From Erythrobacter ani (GTDB lineage: Bacteria > Pseudomonadota > Alphaproteobacteria > Sphingomonadales > Sphingomonadaceae), in contig NZ_JAGSPB010000002.1 of NCBI RefSeq assembly GCF_019204025.1, forward strand, positions 248,001 through 312,000: a stretch of DNA of 64,000 nucleotides. Reading direction: 5' to 3'. Position numbers and translations under genes: made by a program. The notes beneath the pieces are model-generated. The model was not told the DNA's origin. It was given only the letters and a program-made list of their open reading frames with translations, and did not search any database. Positions 37,838 through 46,699 of this stretch are shown piece by piece (the stretch's first letter is position 1; the number at the start of each line of letters is the position of its first letter).

Positions 37838-38562
37838 TCGTATTTCCCGCAATCGACCTCAAAGGCGGCGAAGTGGTGCGTCTGGCCGAGGGCGATATGG
37901 ACCGCGCGACAATCTATGGCGATGATCCTGCGGCGCAGGCGATGCTCTTCGCCGAGGCGGGGGCCGAACATCTTCATGTCGTCGATCTCGATGGAAGTTT
38001 CGCGGGCGAAGGACGCAACCGTGAAGCGGTCGAGGCGATCGTCGAGCGGTTTCCAGGCTACGTGCAGCTCGGCGGAGGTATCCGCGACGCCAAAGCGGTG
38101 GAAGGGTGGTTCAATCTCGGCGTGGCGCGCGTCGTCATGGGCTCGGCTGCGCTCAAGAACCCCGAATTCGTCAAGGATATGGCGCGGGAGTGGGAAGGCG
38201 GTATCGTCGTCGCGGTCGATGCGAAGGACGGCATGGTCGCGACCGAGGGCTGGGCCGAGGTCTCCGATGTTCCTGTCGTCGATCTTGCCCGCCGGTTCGA
38301 GGATGCCGGCGTCGCCGCCCTGCTGTTCACCGATATCGGACGTGACGGGCTGCTGAAAGGCGTGAACATCGACGCGACTGTGGAGCTTGCGCAGCGGGTC
38401 GATATTCCCGTGATCGCCAGCGGCGGTGTGAAGGGGCTGGATGACATCCACGTTCTCTCGCTTAACGCCCATGAAGGCATCGAAGGTGTCATCACCGGAC
38501 GGGCGCTGTACGAGGGGCGGCTTGATCTTGCGGCAGCTATCGCGATGGGGGCGAGGGCTTAG
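37834..38562 (+). CDS. hisA: ProFAR isomerase HisA
   Basis: HisA catalyses the fourth step of histidine synthesis, an Amadori rearrangement, in the cytosol. The 242-residue beta/alpha barrel starts IVFPAIDLKGGEVVRL and has the second catalytic Asp in FTDIGRDGLL; phosphate-binding GG segments are at ASGGVKGL. ATG 37834 overlaps hisH by 4 nt. Confidence 0.95.
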   Translation: MIVFPAIDLKGGEVVRLAEGDMDRATIYGDDPAAQAMLFAEAGAEHLHVVDLDGSFAGEGRNREAVEAIVERFPGYVQLGGGIRDAKAVEGWFNLGVARVVMGSAALKNPEFVKDMAREWEGGIVVAVDAKDGMVATEGWAEVSDVPVVDLARRFEDAGVAALLFTDIGRDGLLKGVNIDATVELAQRVDIPVIASGGVKGLDDIHVLSLNAHEGIEGVITGRALYEGRLDLAAAIAMGARA

Positions 38563-38570
38563 GTATCGGT

Positions 38571-39008
38571 ATGAGTGAAGATATGCTTTTCTGGATCGGC
38601 CTGGCAGTGCTCGGTATCGTATTTGTGGCTGTAGTGAAGCGGAAGGCCGCGAACAGTTCGAGCTTGATTGTTACCGGTCCCGGGGTGCTCAAGACGCTCA
38701 ATATCGAATGCCTGTTCTGGAGCGAAGATTCTGGACGCAAGATTTACCACGGCAAATTGTCGCAGGATCGCTGGAGCGACGGACAAGAAAGGTTCAGCCT
38801 GCGTTTGCACAACCTTCCCAGCAACAGGGGCAGTGTCCAGCTTCTTCGCGGCGACCAGCGAGTGTCGGAATTCGAGACGCAAGGGAGTTCGGTGCGTTTT
38901 GCGTGGAAGGGGATGATCAGCGAGGAAATCCCGGCGTTCAGCATAGGTGAAAACCTCGCGATTTTGGTCGGTGATCAAAAACTGACCGGCACCGTGGAGC
39001 CGGATTGA
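38571..39008 (+). CDS. Single-pass membrane protein inserted between hisA and hisF
   Basis: The 145-residue protein has one N-terminal membrane segment (LFWIGLAVLGIVFVAVV) and a soluble, mostly beta-type domain without recognised motifs. The gene lies 8 bp after hisA and its TGA abuts the hisF ATG, so it is co-transcribed with histidine genes. It is not a known histidine enzyme. An inserted gene or an unstudied partner are both possible. Confidence 0.65.
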   Translation: MSEDMLFWIGLAVLGIVFVAVVKRKAANSSSLIVTGPGVLKTLNIECLFWSEDSGRKIYHGKLSQDRWSDGQERFSLRLHNLPSNRGSVQLLRGDQRVSEFETQGSSVRFAWKGMISEEIPAFSIGENLAILVGDQKLTGTVEPD

Positions 39009-39791
39009 ATGACCGTCCGCATCCGCGTTATCCCGTGTCTCGACGTCGCCGATGGGCGCGTGGTGAAGGGTGTCAACTTTGTCGATCTGAAAGATGCCGG
39101 CGATCCCGTCGAACAGGCGCGCGCCTATGATGAGGCGGGGGCGGACGAACTGTGCTTCCTCGATATCTCGGCCACGCATGAAGGGCGCGGAACGCTGCTC
39201 GACATCGTGCGCCGCACGGCGGAGGTCTGCTTCATGCCGGTGACGGTTGGCGGCGGTGTCGCTTCGGTCGAGGATGCGCGGGCGCTGCTGCTCGCCGGCG
39301 CGGACAAGGTCGCGGTCAACAGCGCGGCGGTCAAATGGCCTGAAGTTGTCGCCGAAATCGCGGAGAAATTCGGAAGCCAGTGCATCGTGGCCAGCGTCGA
39401 TGCCCGGCGTGTCGTCCCGACGACGGGAGAGAAAGCACCGAAATGGGAAATCTTCACCCATGGCGGCCGCAGGCCGACCGGCATCGATGCGGTCGAACAT
39501 GCTGTGAGAATGGCTGAACTGGGGGCGGGTGAGCTGCTTGTTACCAGCATGGACGGCGACGGAACGAAAGCTGGGTACGACCTCGAACTGACGCGCACGA
39601 TTGCCGATGCGGTCAGCATTCCCGTCATTGCCAGCGGCGGGGTAGGCACGCTGGCACACCTTGTCGACGGCGTGCGCGAAGGCCATGCCAGCGCTGTCCT
39701 CGCCGCGTCGATCTTCCACTTCGGCGAACATTCGATCAGCGACGCCCACAAGGCACTGCGCGATGCGGGCTTGCCCGCGCGCGGGCTTTGA
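39009..39791 (+). CDS. hisF: Imidazole glycerol phosphate synthase, cyclase subunit
   Basis: HisF uses ammonia from HisH to form imidazole glycerol phosphate and AICAR. The 260-residue barrel starts [16 protein letters not shown], with catalytic Asp residues in CLDVA and [13 protein letters not shown]. Phosphate-binding GGV and ASGGVG motifs are intact. It directly follows the membrane protein gene and precedes hisE. Confidence 0.95.
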   Translation: MTVRIRVIPCLDVADGRVVKGVNFVDLKDAGDPVEQARAYDEAGADELCFLDISATHEGRGTLLDIVRRTAEVCFMPVTVGGGVASVEDARALLLAGADKVAVNSAAVKWPEVVAEIAEKFGSQCIVASVDARRVVPTTGEKAPKWEIFTHGGRRPTGIDAVEHAVRMAELGAGELLVTSMDGDGTKAGYDLELTRTIADAVSIPVIASGGVGTLAHLVDGVREGHASAVLAASIFHFGEHSISDAHKALRDAGLPARGL

Positions 39792-39805
39792 AGGACAAGC
39801 CGGGC

Positions 39806-40132
39806 ATGAACACGCACACCGACATTCTCGAACGGCTCGAACAGACGATCGCGGCGCGCCGCGCTGCCTCGCCGGATAGCAGCTATGTCGCCAAGCTCAA
39901 CGCAAAGGGCTTGCCGAAGATTGCGCAGAAACTGGGCGAAGAGGCGACCGAAGCGGTGATTGCGGCGCTTTCGGGGAGCAATGAAGAGCTGGTCGGCGAA
40001 AGCGCGGACCTGCTGTTTCATTTGCTCGTCCTGCTGAGCGCGAAGGGTGTTTCGCTGGAGCATGTCCTCGCCGAACTGGAGCGGCGCGAGGGACAATCCG
40101 GTCTCGAGGAAAAAGCCGGAAGGAGCGAATAA
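39806..40132 (+). CDS. hisE: Phosphoribosyl-ATP diphosphatase HisE
   Basis: HisE removes pyrophosphate from phosphoribosyl-ATP in the second step of histidine synthesis. The 108-residue all-helical protein has [18 protein letters not shown] and [13 protein letters not shown] with the metal-binding Glu and Asp residues. ATG 39806 follows AAGGAC. A HIT-family gene follows two bases after its stop, in the usual alphaproteobacterial order. Confidence 0.93.
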   Translation: MNTHTDILERLEQTIAARRAASPDSSYVAKLNAKGLPKIAQKLGEEATEAVIAALSGSNEELVGESADLLFHLLVLLSAKGVSLEHVLAELERREGQSGLEEKAGRSE

Positions 40133-40134
40133 GC

Positions 40135-40515
40135 ATGCCGATTGACCCCACGCTCCCCTATGATGACGACAACATCTTCGCAAAAATCCTGCGCGGCGAA
40201 ATCCCGTCGAACAAGGTCTACGAAGACGACTGGGCTTTCGCCTTCGAGGACATCAATCCTCAGGCAGAGATCCATACGCTCGTTATTCCCAAGAGCCGGT
40301 ATGTCAGTTGGGACGATTTTTCGGCGAAGGCCTCCGACGAGGAAATCGGCGGTTTCGTGAGGGCAGTCGGCGAAGTGGCGCGGCGCAAGGGCTTGGTCGA
40401 GCCGGGTTACCGGATGATGGCGAATATAGGCGCGCATGGCGGCCAGGAAGTCCCCCATCTGCACGTGCACATATTCGGCGGGCAGCCATTGGGGCCGATG
40501 ATTGCGAGAAAGTGA
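40135..40515 (+). CDS. HIT-family nucleotide hydrolase
   Basis: The 126-residue protein ends in the HIT motif HLHVHIFGG that gives the family its name (His-phi-His-phi-His). IFAKILRGEIPSNKVYEDDWAFAFEDINPQ matches Hint-type members that hydrolyse aminoacyl- or other AMP conjugates. It follows hisE closely, so it is probably transcribed with the histidine genes. Confidence 0.93.
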   Translation: MPIDPTLPYDDDNIFAKILRGEIPSNKVYEDDWAFAFEDINPQAEIHTLVIPKSRYVSWDDFSAKASDEEIGGFVRAVGEVARRKGLVEPGYRMMANIGAHGGQEVPHLHVHIFGGQPLGPMIARK

Positions 40516-40611
40516 GTTTCGTCGTGCGCGAGACTCGTTTCACCACCATTCATGTGACTAATCGCAAACGCCGCTTTGCAGCGATTCATCGCTGCGCTAG
40601 GTGCACTTGAG

Positions 40612-41061
40612 ATGGTTAATCCAACCCCTCCCGGCGGCGTGATCGATGGCTGCGAGCATTTTTATGCTGTGCGCGTTTATTACGAGGATACCGACCTTTC
40701 CGGCATTACCTATCACGCCAACTACCTGCGGTGGTTCGAACGCGCGCGATCCGATCTGCTGCGATTGCTGGAAATCGACCAGCGTGAGGCGATCGAGACC
40801 GGCGAAGGCGCGTATGCCGTGACTGAGATCAACATCAAATATGTGCAGCCGGCCAAGCTGGATGACGATGTGGTGGTCACCACCGTGAGCACGGAAATCG
40901 CCGCAGCCAGCGTTCGAATGGAGCAGGTCGCGCGGCGCGGGGATGACATCTTGGCGACGGCGCAGGTGCGCGCGGCCTTTCTAACACCGGAAGGGCGTCC
41001 GCGCCGACAACCTGCCGAATGGCGCGCAGCATTTCAAAACTTCATGGATCAAGAGGCTTAA
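40612..41061 (+). CDS. ybgC: YbgC acyl-CoA thioesterase
   Basis: The 149-residue hot-dog thioesterase contains the catalytic YYEDTDLSGITYHANYLRWFERAR motif region, including the Asp and His. It is the first gene of the Tol-Pal operon. ATG 40612 is used although it lacks a strong ribosome-binding site; an upstream in-frame TTG is weaker. Its TAA overlaps the tolQ ATG by one base. Confidence 0.93.
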   Translation: MVNPTPPGGVIDGCEHFYAVRVYYEDTDLSGITYHANYLRWFERARSDLLRLLEIDQREAIETGEGAYAVTEINIKYVQPAKLDDDVVVTTVSTEIAAASVRMEQVARRGDDILATAQVRAAFLTPEGRPRRQPAEWRAAFQNFMDQEA

Positions 41062-41762
41062 TGACCATCCCGCTCGAAATTCTTGCCGTTGCACCCTCCA
41101 CTCGGCTCGACCCGCTGGAGCTGTTTCTCGATGCCGATATCGTCGTTCAGGCGGTCATGGCGGGGCTGATCCTCGCAAGCATCTGGGTCTGGACCATCAT
41201 CGTTGCGTTCAGTATGCGGATCGGCAAGCTCGAACGCCGGTCAAGCGATTATCAGGCCGATTTCTGGGAGACGCGCGACCGCGAAGCGACCCTTACCAAG
41301 CAGCAGCGCAGAGACGTGCCCGCCGCCCGCATCGCCGCAGCGGGGCTGGACGAGTGGAAGAAATCGACCTCCGGCACTGCGATTGATCGGAGCGCAGCGC
41401 GCGACCGTATTGGCGCGGCGATGGAAAGCCAGGTCGCCGAAGAAGCGGACGAGCTGGCAAGCCGCCTCACCTTCCTTGCCACAACCGGAGCGGTCGCGCC
41501 CTTCGTGGGGCTGTTCGGCACAGTGTGGGGTATCATGAACAGCTTTTTCCAGATCGGCGCGCAGGAAAGCTCCTCGCTCGCGGTCGTCGCGCCCGGCATT
41601 TCCGAGGCCCTGTTCGCGACGGCTATTGGTCTGTTCGCGGCGATCCCCGCGGTGATTGCGTATAACCGCTTCTCCAACCGCGTGAACCGGTACGAAGCTA
41701 GGCTGCAGCGCTTCGCGGACAAAGTGCATGCCGGGCTCAGCCGCGAGCTGGATCGAAGCTGA
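41061..41762 (+). CDS. tolQ: TolQ, Tol-Pal energy-coupling subunit
   Basis: This 233-residue inner-membrane protein forms the proton channel with TolR. It has three membrane segments: an N-terminal one, FLATTGAVAPFVGLFGTVWGI, and SEALFATAIGLFAAIPAVIAYN. The conserved Thr/Pro pattern of TolQ/ExbB is intact. One-base overlaps with ybgC and tolR show tight operon coupling. Confidence 0.95.
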   Translation: MTIPLEILAVAPSTRLDPLELFLDADIVVQAVMAGLILASIWVWTIIVAFSMRIGKLERRSSDYQADFWETRDREATLTKQQRRDVPAARIAAAGLDEWKKSTSGTAIDRSAARDRIGAAMESQVAEEADELASRLTFLATTGAVAPFVGLFGTVWGIMNSFFQIGAQESSSLAVVAPGISEALFATAIGLFAAIPAVIAYNRFSNRVNRYEARLQRFADKVHAGLSRELDRS

Positions 41763-42208
41763 TGGCGATGGGGCTTGCATCTTCCGGACGCGGGGGCCGC
41801 CGCTCGCGCCGTGCGCCGATGGCGGAAATCAACGTCACGCCGTTTGTCGACGTCATGCTGGTCCTGCTGATCATCTTCATGGTTACCGCGCCGCTGCTCG
41901 CAGTAGGCGTTCCGATCGAGCTACCCGATAGCCGCGCCAATCCCGTCGACCAGACGCCGGAGCAGATCACGATTTCGGTCGATGGGGACGGGATCATCTA
42001 TATCGAGGATGAAGCCGTCCCCGTTGGCGGCTTCCCCGATGCGCTGGCGCAGATCGACCGCGGTGCTGATGGTCAGCAGCCCGTGATCGTGTTTCGCGGG
42101 GATCGCGCGGTCGATTACGGGCGCACCATGGCGGTGCTCGGCGAACTGAACCGTGCCGGCTTCACTTCGATCTCGCTGGTCACCAGCGGTTCAGGCACGG
42201 AGCCATAG
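41762..42208 (+). CDS. tolR: TolR, Tol-Pal energy-coupling subunit
   Basis: This 148-residue inner-membrane protein partners TolQ. It has a basic N-terminus, then PMAEINVTPFVDVMLVLLIIFMVTAP, a single membrane segment with the proton-carrying Asp in FVDVML. A periplasmic domain follows (YGRTMAVLGELNRAGF). It overlaps tolQ by one base. Confidence 0.95.
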   Translation: MAMGLASSGRGGRRSRRAPMAEINVTPFVDVMLVLLIIFMVTAPLLAVGVPIELPDSRANPVDQTPEQITISVDGDGIIYIEDEAVPVGGFPDALAQIDRGADGQQPVIVFRGDRAVDYGRTMAVLGELNRAGFTSISLVTSGSGTEP

Positions 42209-42221
42209 CCAAGGGCTGAGT

Positions 42222-43019
42222 ATGGGAGAGAGCGCTCTTTTGCGAAGCGAAGACCGGGTTGCGATCCCGATCGCGGTCGCGCTGCATGTCGGCGTGGTGG
42301 CCTTGCTCGTGCTGCAACCCGTCCGCGATCAAACCGCGATCCTGCCCGAGCGGATGACCGTCAGCCTCGCGACCGATATCGGGCTGGAGGCGACCGCGCC
42401 CGATCCCGTCGCCGAAAGCCGCACGGCCATTGCTCCGGTACTGGGTGAAGAGCTTGGAACGCGGCCGGAAAACGATCCGTCCGAAGCGGCGGAAACACCG
42501 CCGCCATCACCGCCTTCGACCACTCGCACGACGAGCGCGCCATCCAATCCTGCTCCCAACCGCCCGCGCCCCGACCGCGCAGAAACGCCTGCGCGCAACG
42601 CGCCGAGCGGAGGGGGAAGCCGGGTTGGCAGCGACTTTCTGCCCGGGAGCGGAAGTTCGACCTCGACCGATGAAACGCGCATTCCCGCGTCCGATATCGG
42701 CCCGAGCGCCAAGGCTTCGATTATCCAGGCGATCGTGCGGCAAATCCGCCCGCACTGGAATGCACCGAGCGGCGTGGATGCGGAACTGCTGGTGACCGAG
42801 CTGGCTTTCGATCTAAACGAAGACGGCTCGCTGAAAGGCCGTCCGCGCGTTCTGCGCCAAAGCGGCGAGAACGCCGCCAATCTCGCGCAAAAGTCGCTCC
42901 ATGCCGAGCGCGCGATCCGCGCCGTGCAACTCGCCGCACCCTTTGACCTGCCCGACGAATATTACAATGCGTGGAAGTCGATCCGCGGCGCCCGCTTCGA
43001 TAGGAACCTGTCACGATGA
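42222..43019 (+). CDS. tolA: TolA-like energy transducer
   Basis: The 265-residue protein has an N-terminal inner-membrane segment (AIPIAVALHVGVVALLVLQPV), a Pro/Ala/Arg-rich periplasmic linker and a C-terminal TolA/TonB-like domain (KASIIQAIVRQIRPHWNAPSG, LKGRPRVLRQSG). Sequence in the middle is low complexity. It links TolQR to TolB and Pal. ATG 42222 follows AAGGG. Its TGA overlaps the tolB ATG. Confidence 0.88.
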   Translation: MGESALLRSEDRVAIPIAVALHVGVVALLVLQPVRDQTAILPERMTVSLATDIGLEATAPDPVAESRTAIAPVLGEELGTRPENDPSEAAETPPPSPPSTTRTTSAPSNPAPNRPRPDRAETPARNAPSGGGSRVGSDFLPGSGSSTSTDETRIPASDIGPSAKASIIQAIVRQIRPHWNAPSGVDAELLVTELAFDLNEDGSLKGRPRVLRQSGENAANLAQKSLHAERAIRAVQLAAPFDLPDEYYNAWKSIRGARFDRNLSR

Positions 43020-44434
43020 AACCGACCCTTCTTGCTCTATCACTGTTTGCCGCCGCTTTTTCGGCTGCGGCCTTCGCGCAAAGCGAGGATTTGAGTGAAC
43101 CGTTGGGCGAAGGCGGTCCTGTCGAGACCACCGGAGTCGAGGCTTCGGGAGAGGAGGCCGATCAAGGCGGACTGAGCTTCACGGTCACCGATGAAAGCGA
43201 TTGGACGGATATCGGCGTTGCGATCCCGGCTTTCGCGACTGATCGCGATCAGCCGACCCCAGCCAACGCCGATGGCACCGGCGCTTTGGGCCGCGAAGTC
43301 GCCCGCGTCATTACCGCGAACCTGCGCAATAACGGCCTGTTCAAGCCGGTCGGGCCGGACAGCCTGCCTCAGCCGAGTTTCGGCCAGATCACCGCGCCTA
43401 GTTGGGGCAGCTGGAGCGGGCGCGGGGCAGAGATGCTTGTGCATGGATACGTCCGCGCGCGCGACGATGACCGGCTGGTTGTGGGCTGTTATCTCTATGA
43501 CGTCGCGTTGCAGGACGAACTCATCAGAGAAGGTTGGGTCGTGCGCCCCGCGGACTGGCGGCGCGCGGCGCATAAATGCTCCGACCTCATTTACGCGCGG
43601 CTGACCGGCGAAAGCCCGTTCTTCGACAGCCGCATCGCCTATATTGCGGAAACCGGCCCAAAGGATAATCGGGTCAAGCGGCTGGCGGTGATGGACAGCG
43701 ACGGGGCAAACCATCGCTTCCTGACGCTTGGCAGCGCAACCGCGCTCACGCCGCGGTACTCGCCCGACTATTCGAAGATCATGTACCTGTCCTACGTCGA
43801 TGGAAACCCGCGCATTTATGTCTACGATATCGGCAGCGGCAAGCAGCAGCTGGTGACCGAGAACAGCAATCCGACGCTCGCACCCCGGTGGTCGCCCGAT
43901 GGGCGTAATATTCTCTTTTCGATGGCAGTCGCGGGCAACACCGACATTTACCGTGTCCCGGTGACAGGTGGGCAAGTTGTGCGGCTGACCGATACGCCGG
44001 GTATCGATATTGGCGGTTCCTATTCGCCCGACGGTTCACGGATCGTATTCGAAAGCGATCGCTCCGGCTCCCAGCAATGCTACATCATGAATGCTGATGG
44101 ATCGAACCAGCGCCGCATCACCTTCTTCGGAGGGCGGTGCGCAACGCCCGAGTGGAGCCCGCGCGGCGACCAGATCGCATTCACGCGCATCGCCGGTGAT
44201 TTCAATATTTCCGTAATGAACCCGAATGGGCGTAACCTTCGCGTTCTCACGAGCGGATGGCAGGATGAGGCCCCAACCTGGGCTCCGAATGGCCGGATCA
44301 TCCAGTTCTTCCGCACGGAGCGGAACACCGGACGTTCCGGCCTGTGGCAAGTCGACCTGACGGGCCGGAACGAACGCAGGCTGCCCACGCCTGTCGATGC
44401 CTCGGACCCCGCGTGGGGACCGATCCGGCCTTGA
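43016..44434 (+). CDS. tolB: TolB periplasmic beta-propeller
   Basis: The 472-residue periplasmic protein starts with a signal peptide ending near AFAQ. An N-terminal alpha/beta domain (AREVARVITANLRNNGLFKPV-like) is followed by a six-bladed propeller with the repeated S-P-D-x-S/G motifs (YSPDYSKIMYLS, WSPDGRNILFSM, YSPDGSRIVFES). It binds Pal and TolA in cell-envelope constriction. ATG 43016 overlaps tolA (ATGA). Confidence 0.96.
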   Translation: MKPTLLALSLFAAAFSAAAFAQSEDLSEPLGEGGPVETTGVEASGEEADQGGLSFTVTDESDWTDIGVAIPAFATDRDQPTPANADGTGALGREVARVITANLRNNGLFKPVGPDSLPQPSFGQITAPSWGSWSGRGAEMLVHGYVRARDDDRLVVGCYLYDVALQDELIREGWVVRPADWRRAAHKCSDLIYARLTGESPFFDSRIAYIAETGPKDNRVKRLAVMDSDGANHRFLTLGSATALTPRYSPDYSKIMYLSYVDGNPRIYVYDIGSGKQQLVTENSNPTLAPRWSPDGRNILFSMAVAGNTDIYRVPVTGGQVVRLTDTPGIDIGGSYSPDGSRIVFESDRSGSQQCYIMNADGSNQRRITFFGGRCATPEWSPRGDQIAFTRIAGDFNISVMNPNGRNLRVLTSGWQDEAPTWAPNGRIIQFFRTERNTGRSGLWQVDLTGRNERRLPTPVDASDPAWGPIRP

Positions 44435-44494
44435 GTGCGTTGAACTGTTACCTCCTGAAGGGGCAACCAGCCCCGAACTGAAAGGATGACGCTT

Positions 44495-45022
44495 ATGACT
44501 ATGTTCCCCCGGAATACGCTCCGCACGACCGTGCTTTTGGCCGCGTCGGCCACCGCTCTCGCTGCGTGCTCGAAAAAGGCACCAGAAGAACTGCCGCCGC
44601 CGCCGGCACCTGCCGAAGTGCAAGAAGAGACCACCGCTGAACCCAGTGGCCCGGTTGTGGGAACGCAGCAGCATTTTGAAAATGCAGTGGGATCATCGAC
44701 GACGATTTATTTCGATACCGATCGCTTCAACGTCGATAGCGCGGATGCAGCGGCCCTACAGGAACAAGCACAGTATTTCGCGCGCTTCCCGCAACTGACC
44801 TTCACGATCGAGGGACACGCCGACGAGCGCGGTACGCGCGAATACAACCTCGCTCTGGGAGAGCGGCGTGCGAACGCGGCGAAGAATTATCTCGTCAGCC
44901 TGGGTGTCGGGACCGATCGTATTCGCACGATCAGCTACGGCAAGGAGCGCCCGGTTGCGCTCGCTTCCAATGAAGCGGCATGGGCGCAGAACCGCCGCGC
45001 CGCCAGCGTGATCATCAACTGA
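44495..45022 (+). CDS. pal: Peptidoglycan-associated lipoprotein Pal
   Basis: The 175-residue protein is an outer-membrane lipoprotein with lipobox LAAC and an OmpA-like peptidoglycan-binding domain (IYFDTDRFNVD, EGHADERGTREYNLALGERRA). ATG 44495 is placed nine bases behind AAGG; the ATG at 44486 sits on that same ribosome-binding site and is less likely. It ends the tol operon. Confidence 0.96.
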   Translation: MTMFPRNTLRTTVLLAASATALAACSKKAPEELPPPPAPAEVQEETTAEPSGPVVGTQQHFENAVGSSTTIYFDTDRFNVDSADAAALQEQAQYFARFPQLTFTIEGHADERGTREYNLALGERRANAAKNYLVSLGVGTDRIRTISYGKERPVALASNEAAWAQNRRAASVIIN

Positions 45023-45038
45023 TTGAAAAGCAGTAAGT

Positions 45039-45203
45039 TCAGCCGTGCAGGGCAGGTGGAAGCTCGGCCTGCACGCTGACCGTCTGGCCCAGCATCAGCG
45101 ATGCATCGCCCGCTCCCACGAACTGCCCGTTTGCAGCCGCAAGGCACAGGCTCGCAAGTGCGAGCACCGAAAACAGGCTGGAAAGGGCGACTTGCTGGCT
45201 CAT
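45039..45203 (-). CDS. Small secreted protein, unknown
   Basis: The 54-residue open frame has a clear signal peptide (VALSSLFSVLALASLCLAAA) and a short Gly/Ser/Ala-rich mature part with no cysteine. The ribosome-binding site is weak (GTGAGAA). It converges on pal with 16 bp between the stops. An upstream GGAAC-N16-TGTT on the same strand (45286-45262) is close to an EcfG promoter. Confidence 0.45.
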   Translation of the reverse strand: MSQQVALSSLFSVLALASLCLAAANGQFVGAGDASLMLGQTVSVQAELPPALHG

Positions 45204-45390
45204 AATTCTCACTTTGATGACGCCGACTTAGCGCCGGGTCGTAAACGAACTGTTGCAATGCAACATTTCGTCTCGCAACTGGTTCCCGCTTCCTGCTGTC
45301 CCTTTGCTTTCCGCGCCACATGACCTAGATTGACCGCGTGTTACTTTCGACAAACTGCATTCCACACCTTCCTATCGCGCGGGTATCCTT

Positions 45391-45924
45391 TTGAGCCGCG
45401 CGCGCCGTTCCAACGATTGGGGGTTCCCGCGGTGGCGGTCCTACGATTCTTCGCGCGAGGCAGTGGCCCAGCGGGAATGCGATCGCCATGGCTGCGGAGA
45501 AGCGGGACTGTGCCCTGCGCCCAAATCACCCAACAGCCCGGACCGGTGGTATTTCTGCCAGAAGCACGCGGCAGAATACAATAAAGGCTGGGATTACTTC
45601 GAAGGGCTCGACAAGGAACAGAAGGCGGAGCGCACCAAAGCGGAGCAGCAGGAAAGCGCCGGTTACGCCGAGGCGTCGCATTACGGCTGGACCGGATCAG
45701 GCGATGGCTCACGCAGCGCTGATGAAATGCGCGCGCTTGAGGTTTTGGAACTGGAAGCAGACGCCGATTTCAGCGCGATCAAGAAAGCCTACCGTGCCAG
45801 GGCGAAAGAAGTGCATCCCGATGTAAAGCCAGGAGACGAGGAAGCCGCCAAGCAGTTTCAGATGATCCAGGTTTCGTACGAAGTTCTGCGCCAGGCCGAA
45901 GAACGGCGGGAGTGGAAAGGGTAG
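45391..45924 (+). CDS. J-domain (DnaJ-like) protein with N-terminal Cys/His cluster
   Basis: The 177-residue protein has a C-terminal J domain from about residue 112 with an intact HPD (KEVHPDVKPG), so it should stimulate an Hsp70. The N-terminal half has a zinc-ribbon-like cluster (CDRHGC, GLC, YFCQKH). The start is TTG 45391 with a poor ribosome-binding site; no better in-frame start was seen. This domain order is found in alphaproteobacterial DnaJ-like proteins of unknown client. Confidence 0.82.
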   Translation: MSRARRSNDWGFPRWRSYDSSREAVAQRECDRHGCGEAGLCPAPKSPNSPDRWYFCQKHAAEYNKGWDYFEGLDKEQKAERTKAEQQESAGYAEASHYGWTGSGDGSRSADEMRALEVLELEADADFSAIKKAYRARAKEVHPDVKPGDEEAAKQFQMIQVSYEVLRQAEERREWKG

Positions 45925-45996
45925 GGCACTCCGAAGCCTCCCGAGAGCCGGGCTGGCTTGTCGATCAATCCTTCGAAGGGCTCTTTGCCAGATCGC

Positions 45997-46602
45997 TTAC
46001 GCGGCAGTCCCGAAATTCAAACGCGCGGGCCTGAACATCGGAGTCATTAGCGGCGAGTTCGGCGTCCTTATTTCGCCCATCACTTCGAACCCATGCCGCT
46101 CATAGAGCGAAATGTTTCGAGGGTTGGACGATTCCAGATAGGCCGGGAGGCCTTGCTCATCACATTTTTGGATCGCGTGTTTCATGAGCGCTGCACCGAG
46201 CCCACGCCCCGTCTGCGACGGGTCGGCCGCAATCAACGGGAGATACCAGCAGCGCTCTTGCGGATGGAATTCGTCCATCTGCGCATAGAAAGAGCCGATT
46301 TCCTCCATGCGCTGCGGTGCGATGGACTCTCCGAGGATGACTTCAATGGCGTCGCCGTCGGACTCCACACCGGGAGGCAGCCACATCGCTGCGGCAGACC
46401 CGCAATCGGTCTTGTAGACGCTCGAATGACTGAAGCCGGCACCGCCGAACGCAAGGATAAATCGGGGCATGACACGCAGATAGGTCTCTGCGTCAGGCCA
46501 AACCCATCGGGCTAAAGGGTCCGCCGCAAACCCCAATGTTATCGTCTGAACGATCGCTGATTGATCCGTTGGACCTGCAGCTCGAACCTGAGGCATCGCC
46601 AT
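45997..46602 (-). CDS. GNAT-family N-acetyltransferase
   Basis: The 201-residue protein has the GNAT acetyl-CoA-binding motif LIAADPSQTGRGLGAALMKHA and a conserved Tyr region (LYERHGFEVMGEI). It probably acetylates an amine on a small molecule or peptide. The substrate is unknown. It lies downstream of the SDR gene on the same strand. Confidence 0.88.
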   Translation of the reverse strand: MAMPQVRAAGPTDQSAIVQTITLGFAADPLARWVWPDAETYLRVMPRFILAFGGAGFSHSSVYKTDCGSAAAMWLPPGVESDGDAIEVILGESIAPQRMEEIGSFYAQMDEFHPQERCWYLPLIAADPSQTGRGLGAALMKHAIQKCDEQGLPAYLESSNPRNISLYERHGFEVMGEIRTPNSPLMTPMFRPARLNFGTAA

Positions 46603-46699
46603 CTGACAAGTCTCCCGAAATTCGCGCCCTGACCAGAGATTAGCACAGGCCGATCCCTATGTCCTCTGGCCGACCTCCGCGCGCACCGACAACGGGTCT

